Source: Curtobacterium sp. ER1/6 (GTDB taxonomy: Bacteria; Actinomycetota; Actinomycetes; Actinomycetales; Microbacteriaceae). From it: a stretch of 64,000 nt of DNA. The position numbers and the translations under genes were made by a program. The notes under the pieces were generated by a model. That model made no database searches. It was not told the origin of the DNA and was given only the letters and a program-made list of their open reading frames with translations. The DNA lies in NCBI RefSeq assembly GCF_001742745.1, contig NZ_MJAK01000001.1:186001-250000 (forward strand), in the 5' to 3' direction. This document shows, piece by piece, positions 27,914 through 35,636 of the stretch. Positions within the stretch are counted from its first letter, which is position 1. The number at the start of each line of letters is the position of its first letter.

Positions 27914-29601
27914 TCAGATGCGAGCACTGCGGATCGATGCTGCCGGACGGCGCGATCTTCTGCGGTGAGTGCGGGCGCTCGGTGACCGTCTCGGCGAACC
28001 GTCGACCCGTCCCGGCCGCGCCCCTCGACGAGACCCCGCCGCCGCCCCTCCGTCAACCGGACCAGCACGGTCGGCACCCCGACCCGGCCACCGAGGCCTG
28101 GCTGCCCGAGGCCACCCTCGACCCGGCCACCCGCGCCTGGTTGACCGGCGAGGACCGGCAGCCCGCCCCTCGCCCCGACGACCGACCCGCGGCACCGCCC
28201 GCGCCGACCCCGACGCAGGGTGTCGCTCCGGACGCGGAACCGCCGCTCGATCCGGCCGCGTACCCGGTCGCCGACGAGACCCGGCCGGCCGACGGCACCG
28301 TCGCTCGGGCACACGCAGCACAGACGCCCGGAGCGGGGGCGACCGCGGCGGACGACACCGAGGCGGATGCGGACCGCGCGGGCGCCGACGACCGGGCTGC
28401 CGCTCCGGTCTGGGCACCCGCCGCACCGCAGCCGCCTGCTCCGTCGCGCCCGTCGTGGTGGGTCGGTCGCGGCTCGGCGGCGCCTGAGCCTCCCGTGGCC
28501 GAGGAGCCGCGGGACGACGACGGTCCGCAGCCCGGTGACACCGCCGTGGTCGAGCCGCTCGTCGAACGTCGCACCCCGACCCCGCTCGTCACCCCGAGCA
28601 GCGGACCGGCGACCTGCCCGGTCTGCGGACACACGCTCGAGCCCGACGACATCTTCTGCGCCGAGTGCGGCGCCGTCCGACCGACGGTCACGGCCGCCTT
28701 CACCGGCCCCGTCGTGCCGCTGCCGCTCGCCCGTCCCGACTGGGCCGCCGAGCACCTGCCCGTGGACGACGCCGAGCCGGAGTCCCGGTCGGAGCCAGCG
28801 GACGGGTCCTCGGAACACGTGGACGTGTCCTCGGAAGTCGCGGACGCTCCCTCGGAGCCCGAGCACGCCGACACCTCGGACGAGGTGCACCCGAGCGACC
28901 CGCCCTCGGACGACCTGCCCGAGCCACGCACGGACGCGCCCGCACCGGACACGTCAGGATCGGCCGCGCTCGACGACACCCCGAGGACGCCCCTCCGGAC
29001 CCGCGGCGCGCACGCCGCGCCCGACGCGGTCCCGGGTGCACCGGTGACGGTGCCGCCCGCTCCGGCCTCGCCGACCGTCCCGACCGCCTCCGTCTCCGTG
29101 CCGCCCCTCGACGGCGTCCCGCCCGTCCCCACCGCGGCGCCGCTGCCGCCGGTGCCCGGTGCGACCGGGCCGGTGCTGCCCGCCGTGGCTTCGGCGGCCG
29201 TGCCCTCGAGTGCGGACGACGGGTCCGGTGCCGAGGACGTCGAGGAGACCCGCATCGTCGACCGGAACACGAGCACCGCACCGTTCGTGCTGCACTTCAG
29301 CACGGGGGAGCGCAGCGCCGTGCAGGGGACCGGCCTGCTCGGGCGTCTTCCCCGCCCGCAGCCCGGCGAACGCTTCGACGAGCTCCTCACCGTGCACGAC
29401 CCCGGGAAGTCGGTGTCGAAGACGCACCTCGAGCTCGGCCGCGACGGGGACGACCTGTGGGTCGCGGACCGGTTCTCGGGCAACGGCACGGTCGTCCGGC
29501 ACATCGACGGCACGATCCGTCGCTGCGAGCCGGGCCGGCGGTACCGCGTTGAGCGTGGTGCCCGGGTGGACATCGGCGAGCAGTTCTTCCTCGTGCAGTG
29601 A
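27910..29601 (+). CDS. Double zinc-ribbon and FHA-domain protein
   Basis: 563 residues. A zinc ribbon at 1-28 (CEHCGSMLPDG, FCGECG), a disordered Pro/Ala/Asp-rich linker, a second ribbon near 236-258 (CPVCGHTLEPDD, FCAECG), a second acidic Ser/Thr/Pro-rich linker, and a C-terminal FHA domain at about 455-563 (LLGRLPRPQPGE, SKTHLEL, SGNGTVVRH). A threonine stretch VEETRIVDR lies just before the FHA domain and resembles GarA-type phospho-sites. Probably a second phosphothreonine reader for the cluster kinase. GTG overlaps the previous stop by four bases. The function is inferred from domains only. Confidence 0.87.
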   Translation: MIRCEHCGSMLPDGAIFCGECGRSVTVSANRRPVPAAPLDETPPPPLRQPDQHGRHPDPATEAWLPEATLDPATRAWLTGEDRQPAPRPDDRPAAPPAPTPTQGVAPDAEPPLDPAAYPVADETRPADGTVARAHAAQTPGAGATAADDTEADADRAGADDRAAAPVWAPAAPQPPAPSRPSWWVGRGSAAPEPPVAEEPRDDDGPQPGDTAVVEPLVERRTPTPLVTPSSGPATCPVCGHTLEPDDIFCAECGAVRPTVTAAFTGPVVPLPLARPDWAAEHLPVDDAEPESRSEPADGSSEHVDVSSEVADAPSEPEHADTSDEVHPSDPPSDDLPEPRTDAPAPDTSGSAALDDTPRTPLRTRGAHAAPDAVPGAPVTVPPAPASPTVPTASVSVPPLDGVPPVPTAAPLPPVPGATGPVLPAVASAAVPSSADDGSGAEDVEETRIVDRNTSTAPFVLHFSTGERSAVQGTGLLGRLPRPQPGERFDELLTVHDPGKSVSKTHLELGRDGDDLWVADRFSGNGTVVRHIDGTIRRCEPGRRYRVERGARVDIGEQFFLVQ

Positions 29602-29602
29602 C

Positions 29603-29644
29603 GGTCGGCGGCTCCACGCCGACCTGACGCTCCTGCACAGGAGC
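29603..29644 (+). terminator. Two adjacent hairpins after the FHA gene
   Basis: GGTCGGCG (29603-29610) pairs with CGCCGACC (29617-29624) around a six-base loop. It is followed at once by GCTCCTG (29629-29635) and CAGGAGC (29638-29644), which meet with only two bases between them. The pair starts right at the stop codon and probably ends the cluster transcript. The second hairpin contains the dispersed TCCTGCACAG motif. Confidence 0.5.
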
Positions 29645-29717
29645 CCGATCCGCTCGCCCGCTCCCCAGCCGGCGTCCGCCGTTCTCGGCGACGGGTCGGA
29701 GGCGGTTCGCTCGGACC

Positions 29718-30422
29718 GTGTCCCTCGCCGTCGCCCGCTCGTGCCTCGTCGGTACCGCGGGTGTGCTCGTGCTCGTCGGCGTTCTCGCGGACCTGCCGGG
29801 CTCCGGCCGTGCGGCGCTCCTCGTGGCCGGCGGGTGGTGCGCCGTGCTGGACCTCGTCGTCGTCCGGTCCGACCGACGCGCGTCGACGGGTCCGCCGGTG
29901 GTGCTCGTCGACCCGGTCACGGTGCCGTCGGAGGGCAGCGGCGTCCGGGACCACGGCGGCCCTGTACCCGACCCCGGCCCCGGCATCCTGCTCGGGCGCC
30001 GTGACGACGGTCACCCGGTGCGTGTCGCCACCGACCCGGCCGCCCCGTGCCACGTCGTGGTGGTGGGCACCGGCGCACTCGCCGAGGGCGTGTTCACCGC
30101 GGTCCGCGCCCAGCTCGACGACGGCGCGGGCACCGGGAGCGCACCCGACGACGTCGTCCGCGCCGCCTCCGGTACGGGGGTACCCGGACCACAGAGCACC
30201 CCGCTGCCTCCGGGGACCGCCGTCGCGGTCCGGCTCGACGGCGGCGGCCGGCCGCGGACGACCGTCGTCCTCGTGCCCGGACTGCACCTGCTCCCGCGCC
30301 GCTGGGACCACCTCGTCGAGGTGACCCGCCACGGCTGTCGCACGCAGGACCACCACGACGACGGCCCGACGCCGATCGACCCCGTGCTGCCCCTGCTGGT
30401 CCCGGGGAACGCGACGCCGTGA
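29718..30422 (+). CDS. Small membrane protein resembling a degenerate FtsK/SpoIIIE ATPase domain
   Basis: 234 residues. Two N-terminal membrane helices (about 9-25 and 32-50) precede GILLGRRDDGHPVRVATD and HVVVVGTGALAEGVF, which lie as in FtsK/EccC proteins (a G-x-D-x-x-G-x-P strand and then the P-loop). The P-loop position G117-T-G-A-L-A-E-G124 lacks the Lys (Glu123) and the following Ser/Thr. TTVVLVPGLHLL takes the place of Walker B without its acidic residue. ATP binding is unlikely. EccC-like ATPases occur near FHA/kinase clusters of this type in some Micrococcales, so this may be a remnant. The resemblance is my own reading and moderate. Confidence 0.5.
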   Translation: MSLAVARSCLVGTAGVLVLVGVLADLPGSGRAALLVAGGWCAVLDLVVVRSDRRASTGPPVVLVDPVTVPSEGSGVRDHGGPVPDPGPGILLGRRDDGHPVRVATDPAAPCHVVVVGTGALAEGVFTAVRAQLDDGAGTGSAPDDVVRAASGTGVPGPQSTPLPPGTAVAVRLDGGGRPRTTVVLVPGLHLLPRRWDHLVEVTRHGCRTQDHHDDGPTPIDPVLPLLVPGNATP

Positions 30423-30425
30423 CGC

Positions 30426-30475
30426 CCGGCTCAGCGCAGACCGGCTCAGCGCAGACCGGCTCAGCGCAGACCGGC
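30426..30475. repeat. 15-bp tandem repeat, three copies plus five bases
   Basis: The unit CCGGCTCAGCGCAGA is repeated exactly at 30426-30440, 30441-30455 and 30456-30470, followed by CCGGC. It lies between convergent genes and covers the last codons and stop of the asparaginase gene. On the minus strand each unit encodes the end Gly-Leu-Arg-stop, so the stop codon has been triplicated in frame. Confidence 0.9.
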
Positions 30476-31453
30476 CCCCGGTCGGACCCGCCCGACGGGG
30501 ACCCCACCGCCGAGCACCTGCTCGCTCGTCGCCGCGAGGACGTCCGCCACGCCCGCGGCGTCGACCAGTCCGTTCCGTTCGAGCAGCGTCAGCGCCGCGA
30601 CGGTGCCGGCGCGCTGCGACCCGTCGAGCGTCTTCACCGCGACGGCCGCGCCACCCGGGAGGCCCATGACCATCACGCCCTCGGCGCCGAACTTCGCCAG
30701 GACCTGCAGTCGTTCGATGGTCACGGTGTTCGCCCGTCCGACGCCGTCGATGGCCCACGGGTGGTCGAGCACCGCGTCGACGAGTGCCGCCGTGTCCGCG
30801 TCCCCTCGCGCGACGACCCCGGCGAAGCCGCGGGCGAGGCCGCGCAGCGTGAGGGGGAAGACCGGGGCGCCGCAGCCGTCGGTCCCGACGACGTCGACGG
30901 TCTCGCCCGTGTACTCCTCGACGGTCTCCCGGACGCGCTGCTGCAGCGGGTGCGCCATCTCGAGGTAGGTGGCCTCGTCCCAGCCGTTGACGCGGCAGGC
31001 GGCGAGCATGCCGGCGTGCTTGCCGGAGCAGTTCATCGCGAGGCGACGCGGGCCGGGCATCGTCCGCGCGGTCGCCCGGTCGAACGGCAGGTCGGGCGGG
31101 CACCCGAGGTCGGACTCCTCGTGGTCGAACGACTCGAGCATGTGCAGCGCGAGCGCCTGGTGCGCCGCGGTGCCGGCGTGGCTGGCGGTCGTCAGCACCA
31201 GCTCCTCGTCGCTGAACGCGGCACCGGCGCGTCGGATCGCGAGCGCCTGGAACGGCTTCATCGTCGAGCGCGGGTAGATGCTCGCTCCGGCGTCGCCGAC
31301 GACGTCGAGCACGGAGCCGTCCGCCGCGACGACGACACCGGCACCGACGTGCCGGCTCTCGTCGAAGCCGTTCCGGTCGAGCACCGCGAGCTCGACGGAG
31401 CCCTCGGCGGTGAGAGGATGGCGGTCTGTGCGGACGTCGGGGATCACCGTCAT
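30461..31453 (-). CDS. Asparaginase (Asparaginase_II family)
   Basis: 330 residues of the PF06089-type asparaginase family typical of actinobacteria, which is unrelated to E. coli AnsA/B. Recognised by SIYPRSTMKPFQALA near the N terminus, TTASHAGTAAHQ, MNCSGKHAGMLAAC and TDGCGAPVFPLTLRGLA. It presumably hydrolyses L-asparagine to aspartate and ammonia in the cytoplasm; no signal peptide is seen. ATG at 31451-31453 is chosen because the longer frame starting at 31528 adds an Arg-rich stretch foreign to the family and overlaps the promoter of the divergent OsmC gene. The extreme C terminus lies in a triplicated repeat. Confidence 0.87.
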   Translation of the reverse strand: MTVIPDVRTDRHPLTAEGSVELAVLDRNGFDESRHVGAGVVVAADGSVLDVVGDAGASIYPRSTMKPFQALAIRRAGAAFSDEELVLTTASHAGTAAHQALALHMLESFDHEESDLGCPPDLPFDRATARTMPGPRRLAMNCSGKHAGMLAACRVNGWDEATYLEMAHPLQQRVRETVEEYTGETVDVVGTDGCGAPVFPLTLRGLARGFAGVVARGDADTAALVDAVLDHPWAIDGVGRANTVTIERLQVLAKFGAEGVMVMGLPGGAAVAVKTLDGSQRAGTVAALTLLERNGLVDAAGVADVLAATSEQVLGGGVPVGRVRPGAGLR

Positions 31454-31545
31454 GCCGTCATCGTAGTGAGCGGGCACGCCGCGACGTCGCACGCACCGAG
31501 CGCGGGACGGTCGGTGCTCGACCACCACGCACGAAGGAGCGCACC

Positions 31546-32022
31546 GTGACCGACCACTCCTACGAGGTCGCCGTCCGTTGGACCGGCGACCGGGGCACCG
31601 GGACGAGCGGGTACCGCGACTACGGCCGCGACCACACGATCTCCGCGGCGGGCAAGCAGGACGTCGCCGGGTCGGCCGACCCCGCGTTCCGCGGTGACCG
31701 CGACCGCTGGAACCCGGAGGAGCTCGTTCTCGCCGCGCTCGCGCAGTGCCACATGATGAGCTACCTGTACGTCGCCGTGCAGCGGGGCTTCACGGTGGTC
31801 GACTACCAGGACTCGGCGTCGGCGTCGCTCGACGTGCACCGCGACGGCACGGGGGAGCTGACCGGAGCGACCCTGCGCCCGGTCGTCACGATCCTCGAGG
31901 CCGACCGCGTCGAGGACGCCGAGGCGGCACACGCGGAGGCAGGCCGCCTCTGCTTCGTCGCGCGTTCCGTCGCGTTCCCCGTCCACCACACGCCCGTCAC
32001 CAAGGTCCGTGCGGCAGGATAG
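31546..32022 (+). CDS. OsmC family protein
   Basis: 158 residues. OsmC/Ohr proteins are thiol peroxidases that reduce organic hydroperoxides. The two conserved cysteines are in LAQCHMMSYL and GRLCFVARSVAFPV. The N-terminal half has WNPEELVLAALAQC and TSGYRDYGRDHTI, which fits the OsmC subgroup more than Ohr. It starts at GTG 31546 behind GAAGGAGCGCACC, divergent from the asparaginase gene and six bases before the FKBP gene, with which it may be co-transcribed. Confidence 0.9.
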   Translation: MTDHSYEVAVRWTGDRGTGTSGYRDYGRDHTISAAGKQDVAGSADPAFRGDRDRWNPEELVLAALAQCHMMSYLYVAVQRGFTVVDYQDSASASLDVHRDGTGELTGATLRPVVTILEADRVEDAEAAHAEAGRLCFVARSVAFPVHHTPVTKVRAAG

Positions 32023-32028
32023 GTCCCC

Positions 32029-33003
32029 GTGAAGCGTCTCCGTCTGCTCCCGATCGCCCTCGTCCCCGCCGTCGTGCTGGGACTCGCCGCCTGCTCCGGG
32101 AACGGCTCGGGTGACGCCTCGGCCTCGCCCAGTGCGTCGTCGAGCGCCACCGCGACGCCCATCTCGTCGTGCCCCGAGCCGGGGTCCGCCTCGGACGGCA
32201 TCAAGGTCAGCGGCGCCGCGGTGGGCGGTGACTCCGCCCCGGGTGTCGCGTTCGAGAAGGGGCTGAGCGCCTCGACGCCGCAGGCCACCACCGTGGTGAA
32301 GGGGTCGGGCAAGGCCCTGCGGGACGGCGAGTTCGCCCAGGTCTCATACGTCGTCTACAAGGCGTCCGACGCCTCGAAGCTCGGCGCGGTCGGGTTCGAC
32401 CAGGGCAACCCGCAGGTGCTCTCGGTCGGCGGGACCGGCTTCGGTGCCCTCCTCGCCTGCACGAAGGTCGGCGAGCGGGTGGCGGTCGTCGGCCAGTCGG
32501 CGGCCCTCGGCTTCAACACCGGCGGTGACATCGTCGTCGTCGCCGACGTCGTCGCGCAGACCCCGACGAAGGCGACCGGCGCACCGCAGCCCCAGGACCC
32601 GGCGCTGCCGACGGTCGAGGACAAGGCCGACGGCGAGCCCGAGATCACGATCCCGTCGGGTGCGAAGGCCCCGTCGAAGACCGAGGTCGAGGTCCTCAAG
32701 CAGGGCACGGGCGACACCATCGCGAACGGCGACACCGCTCTGGTGCAGTACAAGGGCGTGCAGCTCGACGGCGGCAAGGAGTTCGACTCCTCGTGGTCGA
32801 AGGGCGCCCCGACCACCTTCACCGTCTCCGAGGGCTCGCTCATCAAGGGCTTCGTCACCGGACTCGTCGGCCAGAAGGTCGGCTCGCAGGTCCTCATCGT
32901 GACCACCCCGGAGGACGCCTACGGGTCGAACCCGCCGGAGGGCTCCGGCATCCCGAAGGACGCCTCGCTCGTCTTCGTCGTCGACATCCTCGCCAAGGGC
33001 TGA
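32029..33003 (+). CDS. FKBP-type peptidyl-prolyl isomerase lipoprotein
   Basis: 324 residues. The lipobox LAAC at the end of the signal sequence ([19 protein letters not shown]) marks lipid anchoring outside the membrane. A Ser/Ala-rich linker follows. Residues about 65-170 look like a divergent first FKBP domain and about 235-324 form a typical one ([47 protein letters not shown]). It should help fold secreted proteins. The start is GTG 32029; dxr begins two bases after the stop. Confidence 0.93.
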   Translation: MKRLRLLPIALVPAVVLGLAACSGNGSGDASASPSASSSATATPISSCPEPGSASDGIKVSGAAVGGDSAPGVAFEKGLSASTPQATTVVKGSGKALRDGEFAQVSYVVYKASDASKLGAVGFDQGNPQVLSVGGTGFGALLACTKVGERVAVVGQSAALGFNTGGDIVVVADVVAQTPTKATGAPQPQDPALPTVEDKADGEPEITIPSGAKAPSKTEVEVLKQGTGDTIANGDTALVQYKGVQLDGGKEFDSSWSKGAPTTFTVSEGSLIKGFVTGLVGQKVGSQVLIVTTPEDAYGSNPPEGSGIPKDASLVFVVDILAKG

Positions 33004-33005
33004 CC

Positions 33006-34130
33006 GTGACGGGCGGCGCCGGGCCGGGACCCACCGCGCAGCAGACCCCGGCACGGCGCCGCATCGTCGTCCTCGGCAGCACCGGGTCGATCGGCACGCA
33101 GGCCCTCGACGTCGTCGCGCGCAACCCCGACCGGTTCGAGGTCGTCGGGCTGACCGCCGGCTCGAACCGGGACCTCGTCGCCGAGCAAGCCGCGCGCTTC
33201 GGTGTCCGCGACACCGCGTTCGGCGCCGCGGACGCCGAGCGCCTCGTCCGCGGCGTCACGGCGGACGTGGTCCTCAACGGCATCACCGGCTCGGTCGGGC
33301 TCGGGCCGACCCTCGCGGTCCTCGAGACCGGCGCGACCCTCGCCCTCGCCAACAAGGAGAGCCTGATCGTCGGCGGCCCGCTGGTGCAGCGGGCGGCCGC
33401 CCCCGGGCAGATCGTGCCGGTGGACAGCGAGCACTCCGCGATCGCGCAGGCGCTCCGGTCCGGCGCGGACGCGGAGGTCCGCCGGCTCGTCCTCACGGCG
33501 AGCGGCGGTCCGTTCCGCGGTCGCTCCCGGCAGGACCTGCGGGACGTCACCCCGGCCCAGGCGCTGGCGCACCCGACGTGGGACATGGGCCTGGTCGTCA
33601 CGACGAACTCGGCGACCCTCGTCAACAAGGGCCTCGAGGTGATCGAGGCCCACCTCCTCTTCGGTGTGCCGTACGACCGCATCGACGTGACCGTGCACGC
33701 GCAGTCGATCGTCCACTCGATGGTCGAGTTCGTCGACGGTTCGACGATCGCGCAGGCGTCACCCCCGGACATGCGACTCCCGATCGCGCTCGGGCTCGCC
33801 TGGCCGGACCGGGTGTCCGGCGTCGGAGTCCCGCTCGACTGGACGCGTGCGAGCACGTGGACCTTCGAGCCGCTCGACGCCGAGGCGTTCGGCGCCGTCG
33901 ACCTCGCCAAGCACGTCGGGGTCCTCGGCGGCACCTTCCCGGCGGTGTTCAACGCCGCGAACGAGCAGGCTGTCGCCGCGTTCCACGCGGGCGCGATCGG
34001 GTTCCTCGACATCGTCGACACCGTCCGCCGTGTCGTCGACGAGCACACCGCGGGGGAGCCGTCGCTCGACGGCGTCCTCGCCGCCGAGCGCTGGGCGCGC
34101 GCCGCCGCGGACCGCCTGCTGGCCCGCTGA
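33006..34130 (+). CDS. dxr: 1-deoxy-D-xylulose 5-phosphate reductoisomerase
   Basis: 374 residues. Converts DXP to MEP with NADPH, the committed step of the MEP isoprenoid pathway. Motifs: nucleotide-binding [26 protein letters not shown], metal-binding [16 protein letters not shown] and [13 protein letters not shown]. The GTG start at 33006 follows the FKBP stop by two bases. A later MEP-pathway gene, ispG, lies 3.5 kb downstream on the same strand, separated by the protease, permease and hydrolase genes. Confidence 0.97.
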   Translation: MTGGAGPGPTAQQTPARRRIVVLGSTGSIGTQALDVVARNPDRFEVVGLTAGSNRDLVAEQAARFGVRDTAFGAADAERLVRGVTADVVLNGITGSVGLGPTLAVLETGATLALANKESLIVGGPLVQRAAAPGQIVPVDSEHSAIAQALRSGADAEVRRLVLTASGGPFRGRSRQDLRDVTPAQALAHPTWDMGLVVTTNSATLVNKGLEVIEAHLLFGVPYDRIDVTVHAQSIVHSMVEFVDGSTIAQASPPDMRLPIALGLAWPDRVSGVGVPLDWTRASTWTFEPLDAEAFGAVDLAKHVGVLGGTFPAVFNAANEQAVAAFHAGAIGFLDIVDTVRRVVDEHTAGEPSLDGVLAAERWARAAADRLLAR

Positions 34131-34200
34131 CGGGACCAGGGGGCGCAGGCAGGGTCGCGACCCCGCCACGGGGTCCGGTGACGGACCCGCGCGCGGTGAT

Positions 34201-34229
34201 CCGTGCCTCCCGGCCGTCGGGAGGCACGG
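34201..34229 (+). terminator. Strong hairpin after dxr
   Basis: CCGTGCCTCCCG (34201-34212) pairs perfectly over 12 positions with CGGGAGGCACGG (34218-34229) around a five-base loop. No T-run follows. It lies 70 bases after dxr and before the leaderless-type promoter of the protease. Its arms contain the dispersed GGGAGGC motif. Confidence 0.6.
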
Positions 34230-34274
34230 CAGTCCTCTCAGGGCGCGCTCGGCTCCGTCATGGGCAGGGTCCCG

Positions 34275-34280
34275 TACCCT
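34275..34280 (+). promoter_or_regulatory. -10 box of a leaderless-type promoter (site-2 protease)
   Basis: TACCCT ends six bases before GTG 34287, so transcription would begin at or next to the start codon. This placement supports GTG 34287 over ATG 34260 as the start. Confidence 0.5.
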
Positions 34281-34286
34281 GCTGCG

Positions 34287-35621
34287 GTGACCGTCGAATC
34301 CGTGCTCCTCTTCGTCCTCGGCGTGGTCGTCTTCATCGTCGGCCTGCTGGTCTCGATCGGACTCCACGAGCTGGGGCACCTGTCGTTCGCGAAGCTCTTC
34401 AACGTCAAGGTGACGCAGTACTCGCTCGGCTTCGGCAAGGCGATCTGGTCGTTCCGACGCGGCGAGACCGAGTACGGCATCCGTCCGATCCTGCTCGGCG
34501 GGTACATCTCGATGGTCGGCATGCTCAAGCCCCGCGCGTCGGGCCGCCCGAGCGCGATCACGAACACCGGGATGTACGGCGCGTTCGTGCAGGACGCCCG
34601 CCAGGCGAGTGCCGAGCAGATCGCGGACTCCGGCGGGGACGACTCCCGGGCGTTCTACCGGCTCACCCCGTGGAAGCGCATCATCGTGATGGTCGCGGGT
34701 CCGGCGATGAACCTGGTCATCGGCATCGTGCTCTTCGGGGTCCTGCTGTGCGGCTTCGGCGCCCCGACCACGACCTTCACGTCGAGCGTGGACTGCGTCC
34801 TGCCGACGAGCAGCTCGACGGCCTGCGCACCCGGTGACGCCGAGTCGCCCGCGAAGCAGGCGGGCATCCGCGACGGCGACGTCGTGGTCGCGGTCGACGG
34901 GCGACAGGACCCGACGATCGCCGAGGTCTCCCGGGTGTTCCAGCGGTCGGCGGGCGAGGCCGTGACGGTCGTGGTCGAACGCGACGGCGTCCGGCGGACG
35001 CTCGAGGTCACCCCGCAGCTCGCCACGCGCGACGTCGTCACGGAGCAGGGCACGGCGGCGAAGAACGCCGACGGCACGACGAAGACCCAGCGGGTCGGGG
35101 TCGTCGGCGTGAGCATCGGGCAGTCGCTGGTGCGGCAGTCGCCCGCGGCCGTGCTGCCGGCGACCGGCGCCCAGATCGCGGCGTCGGCGCACCTGATCAT
35201 CGACCTGCCGCAGCGCCTGGTCGCCGTGTGGAACGCCGCGTTCGGCGCGCAGGAGCGGTCGCAGGACAGCCCCGTGTCGGTGGTCGGTGTCGGCCGTGCG
35301 ATCGGCGAGGTCTCGTCGATGAGCGGGGTGCCCGTGGTCGACAAGGCGTACACGATCCTCGGCCTGCTGGCGTCGCTGAACATCGGCCTGTTCGTGCTCA
35401 ACATGGTGCCGCTGCTGCCGCTCGACGGCGGCCACATCGCCGGTGCCCTCTGGGAGGCCGTGAAGCGCCGGGCGTACGTGCTGGTCGGCAAGCCGGACCC
35501 GGGCGCGATCGACCTGGCGAAGTCGATGCCCCTCACGATGGTCGTCGTCGTGCTGCTGGCCGGCATGAGCGCGCTCCTGATCTACGCCGACATCGTGCGA
35601 CCGGTGAACCTGTTCGGGTAG
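34287..35621 (+). CDS. Site-2 intramembrane metalloprotease (RseP/Rip family)
   Basis: 444 residues, four main membrane segments. The zinc site is HELGH (His27, Glu28, His31) in the first helix, and the second metal motif NMVPLLPLDGGHIAG lies near residue 375. A PDZ domain occupies the middle (AKQAGIRDGDVVVAVDGRQ). Such proteases cut anti-sigma factors and other membrane proteins and, in mycobacteria, Rip1 acts in envelope stress. The GTG start fits a leaderless transcript from the TACCCT box at 34275; ATG 34260 is an alternative. Confidence 0.93.
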   Translation: MTVESVLLFVLGVVVFIVGLLVSIGLHELGHLSFAKLFNVKVTQYSLGFGKAIWSFRRGETEYGIRPILLGGYISMVGMLKPRASGRPSAITNTGMYGAFVQDARQASAEQIADSGGDDSRAFYRLTPWKRIIVMVAGPAMNLVIGIVLFGVLLCGFGAPTTTFTSSVDCVLPTSSSTACAPGDAESPAKQAGIRDGDVVVAVDGRQDPTIAEVSRVFQRSAGEAVTVVVERDGVRRTLEVTPQLATRDVVTEQGTAAKNADGTTKTQRVGVVGVSIGQSLVRQSPAAVLPATGAQIAASAHLIIDLPQRLVAVWNAAFGAQERSQDSPVSVVGVGRAIGEVSSMSGVPVVDKAYTILGLLASLNIGLFVLNMVPLLPLDGGHIAGALWEAVKRRAYVLVGKPDPGAIDLAKSMPLTMVVVVLLAGMSALLIYADIVRPVNLFG

Positions 35622-35624
35622 CAC

Positions 35625-35630
35625 TACGCT
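35625..35630 (+). promoter_or_regulatory. -10 box of a leaderless-type promoter (NCS1 permease)
   Basis: TACGCT ends six bases before the ATG at 35637, directly after the protease stop. The gene has no ribosome binding site, in line with a leaderless transcript. Confidence 0.5.
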
Positions 35631-35636
35631 CGGCGC

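Noticed and set aside
30426-30475. Tandem repeat as a CRISPR array
   Set aside because: Units are only 15 bp and directly adjacent without spacers; no cas gene is in the window.
13141-30475. The signalling cluster as a recently acquired island
   Set aside because: Base composition, codon use and GTG overlaps match the flanking housekeeping genes; no integrase, tRNA target or IS is seen. The shared edge motif alone is not enough.
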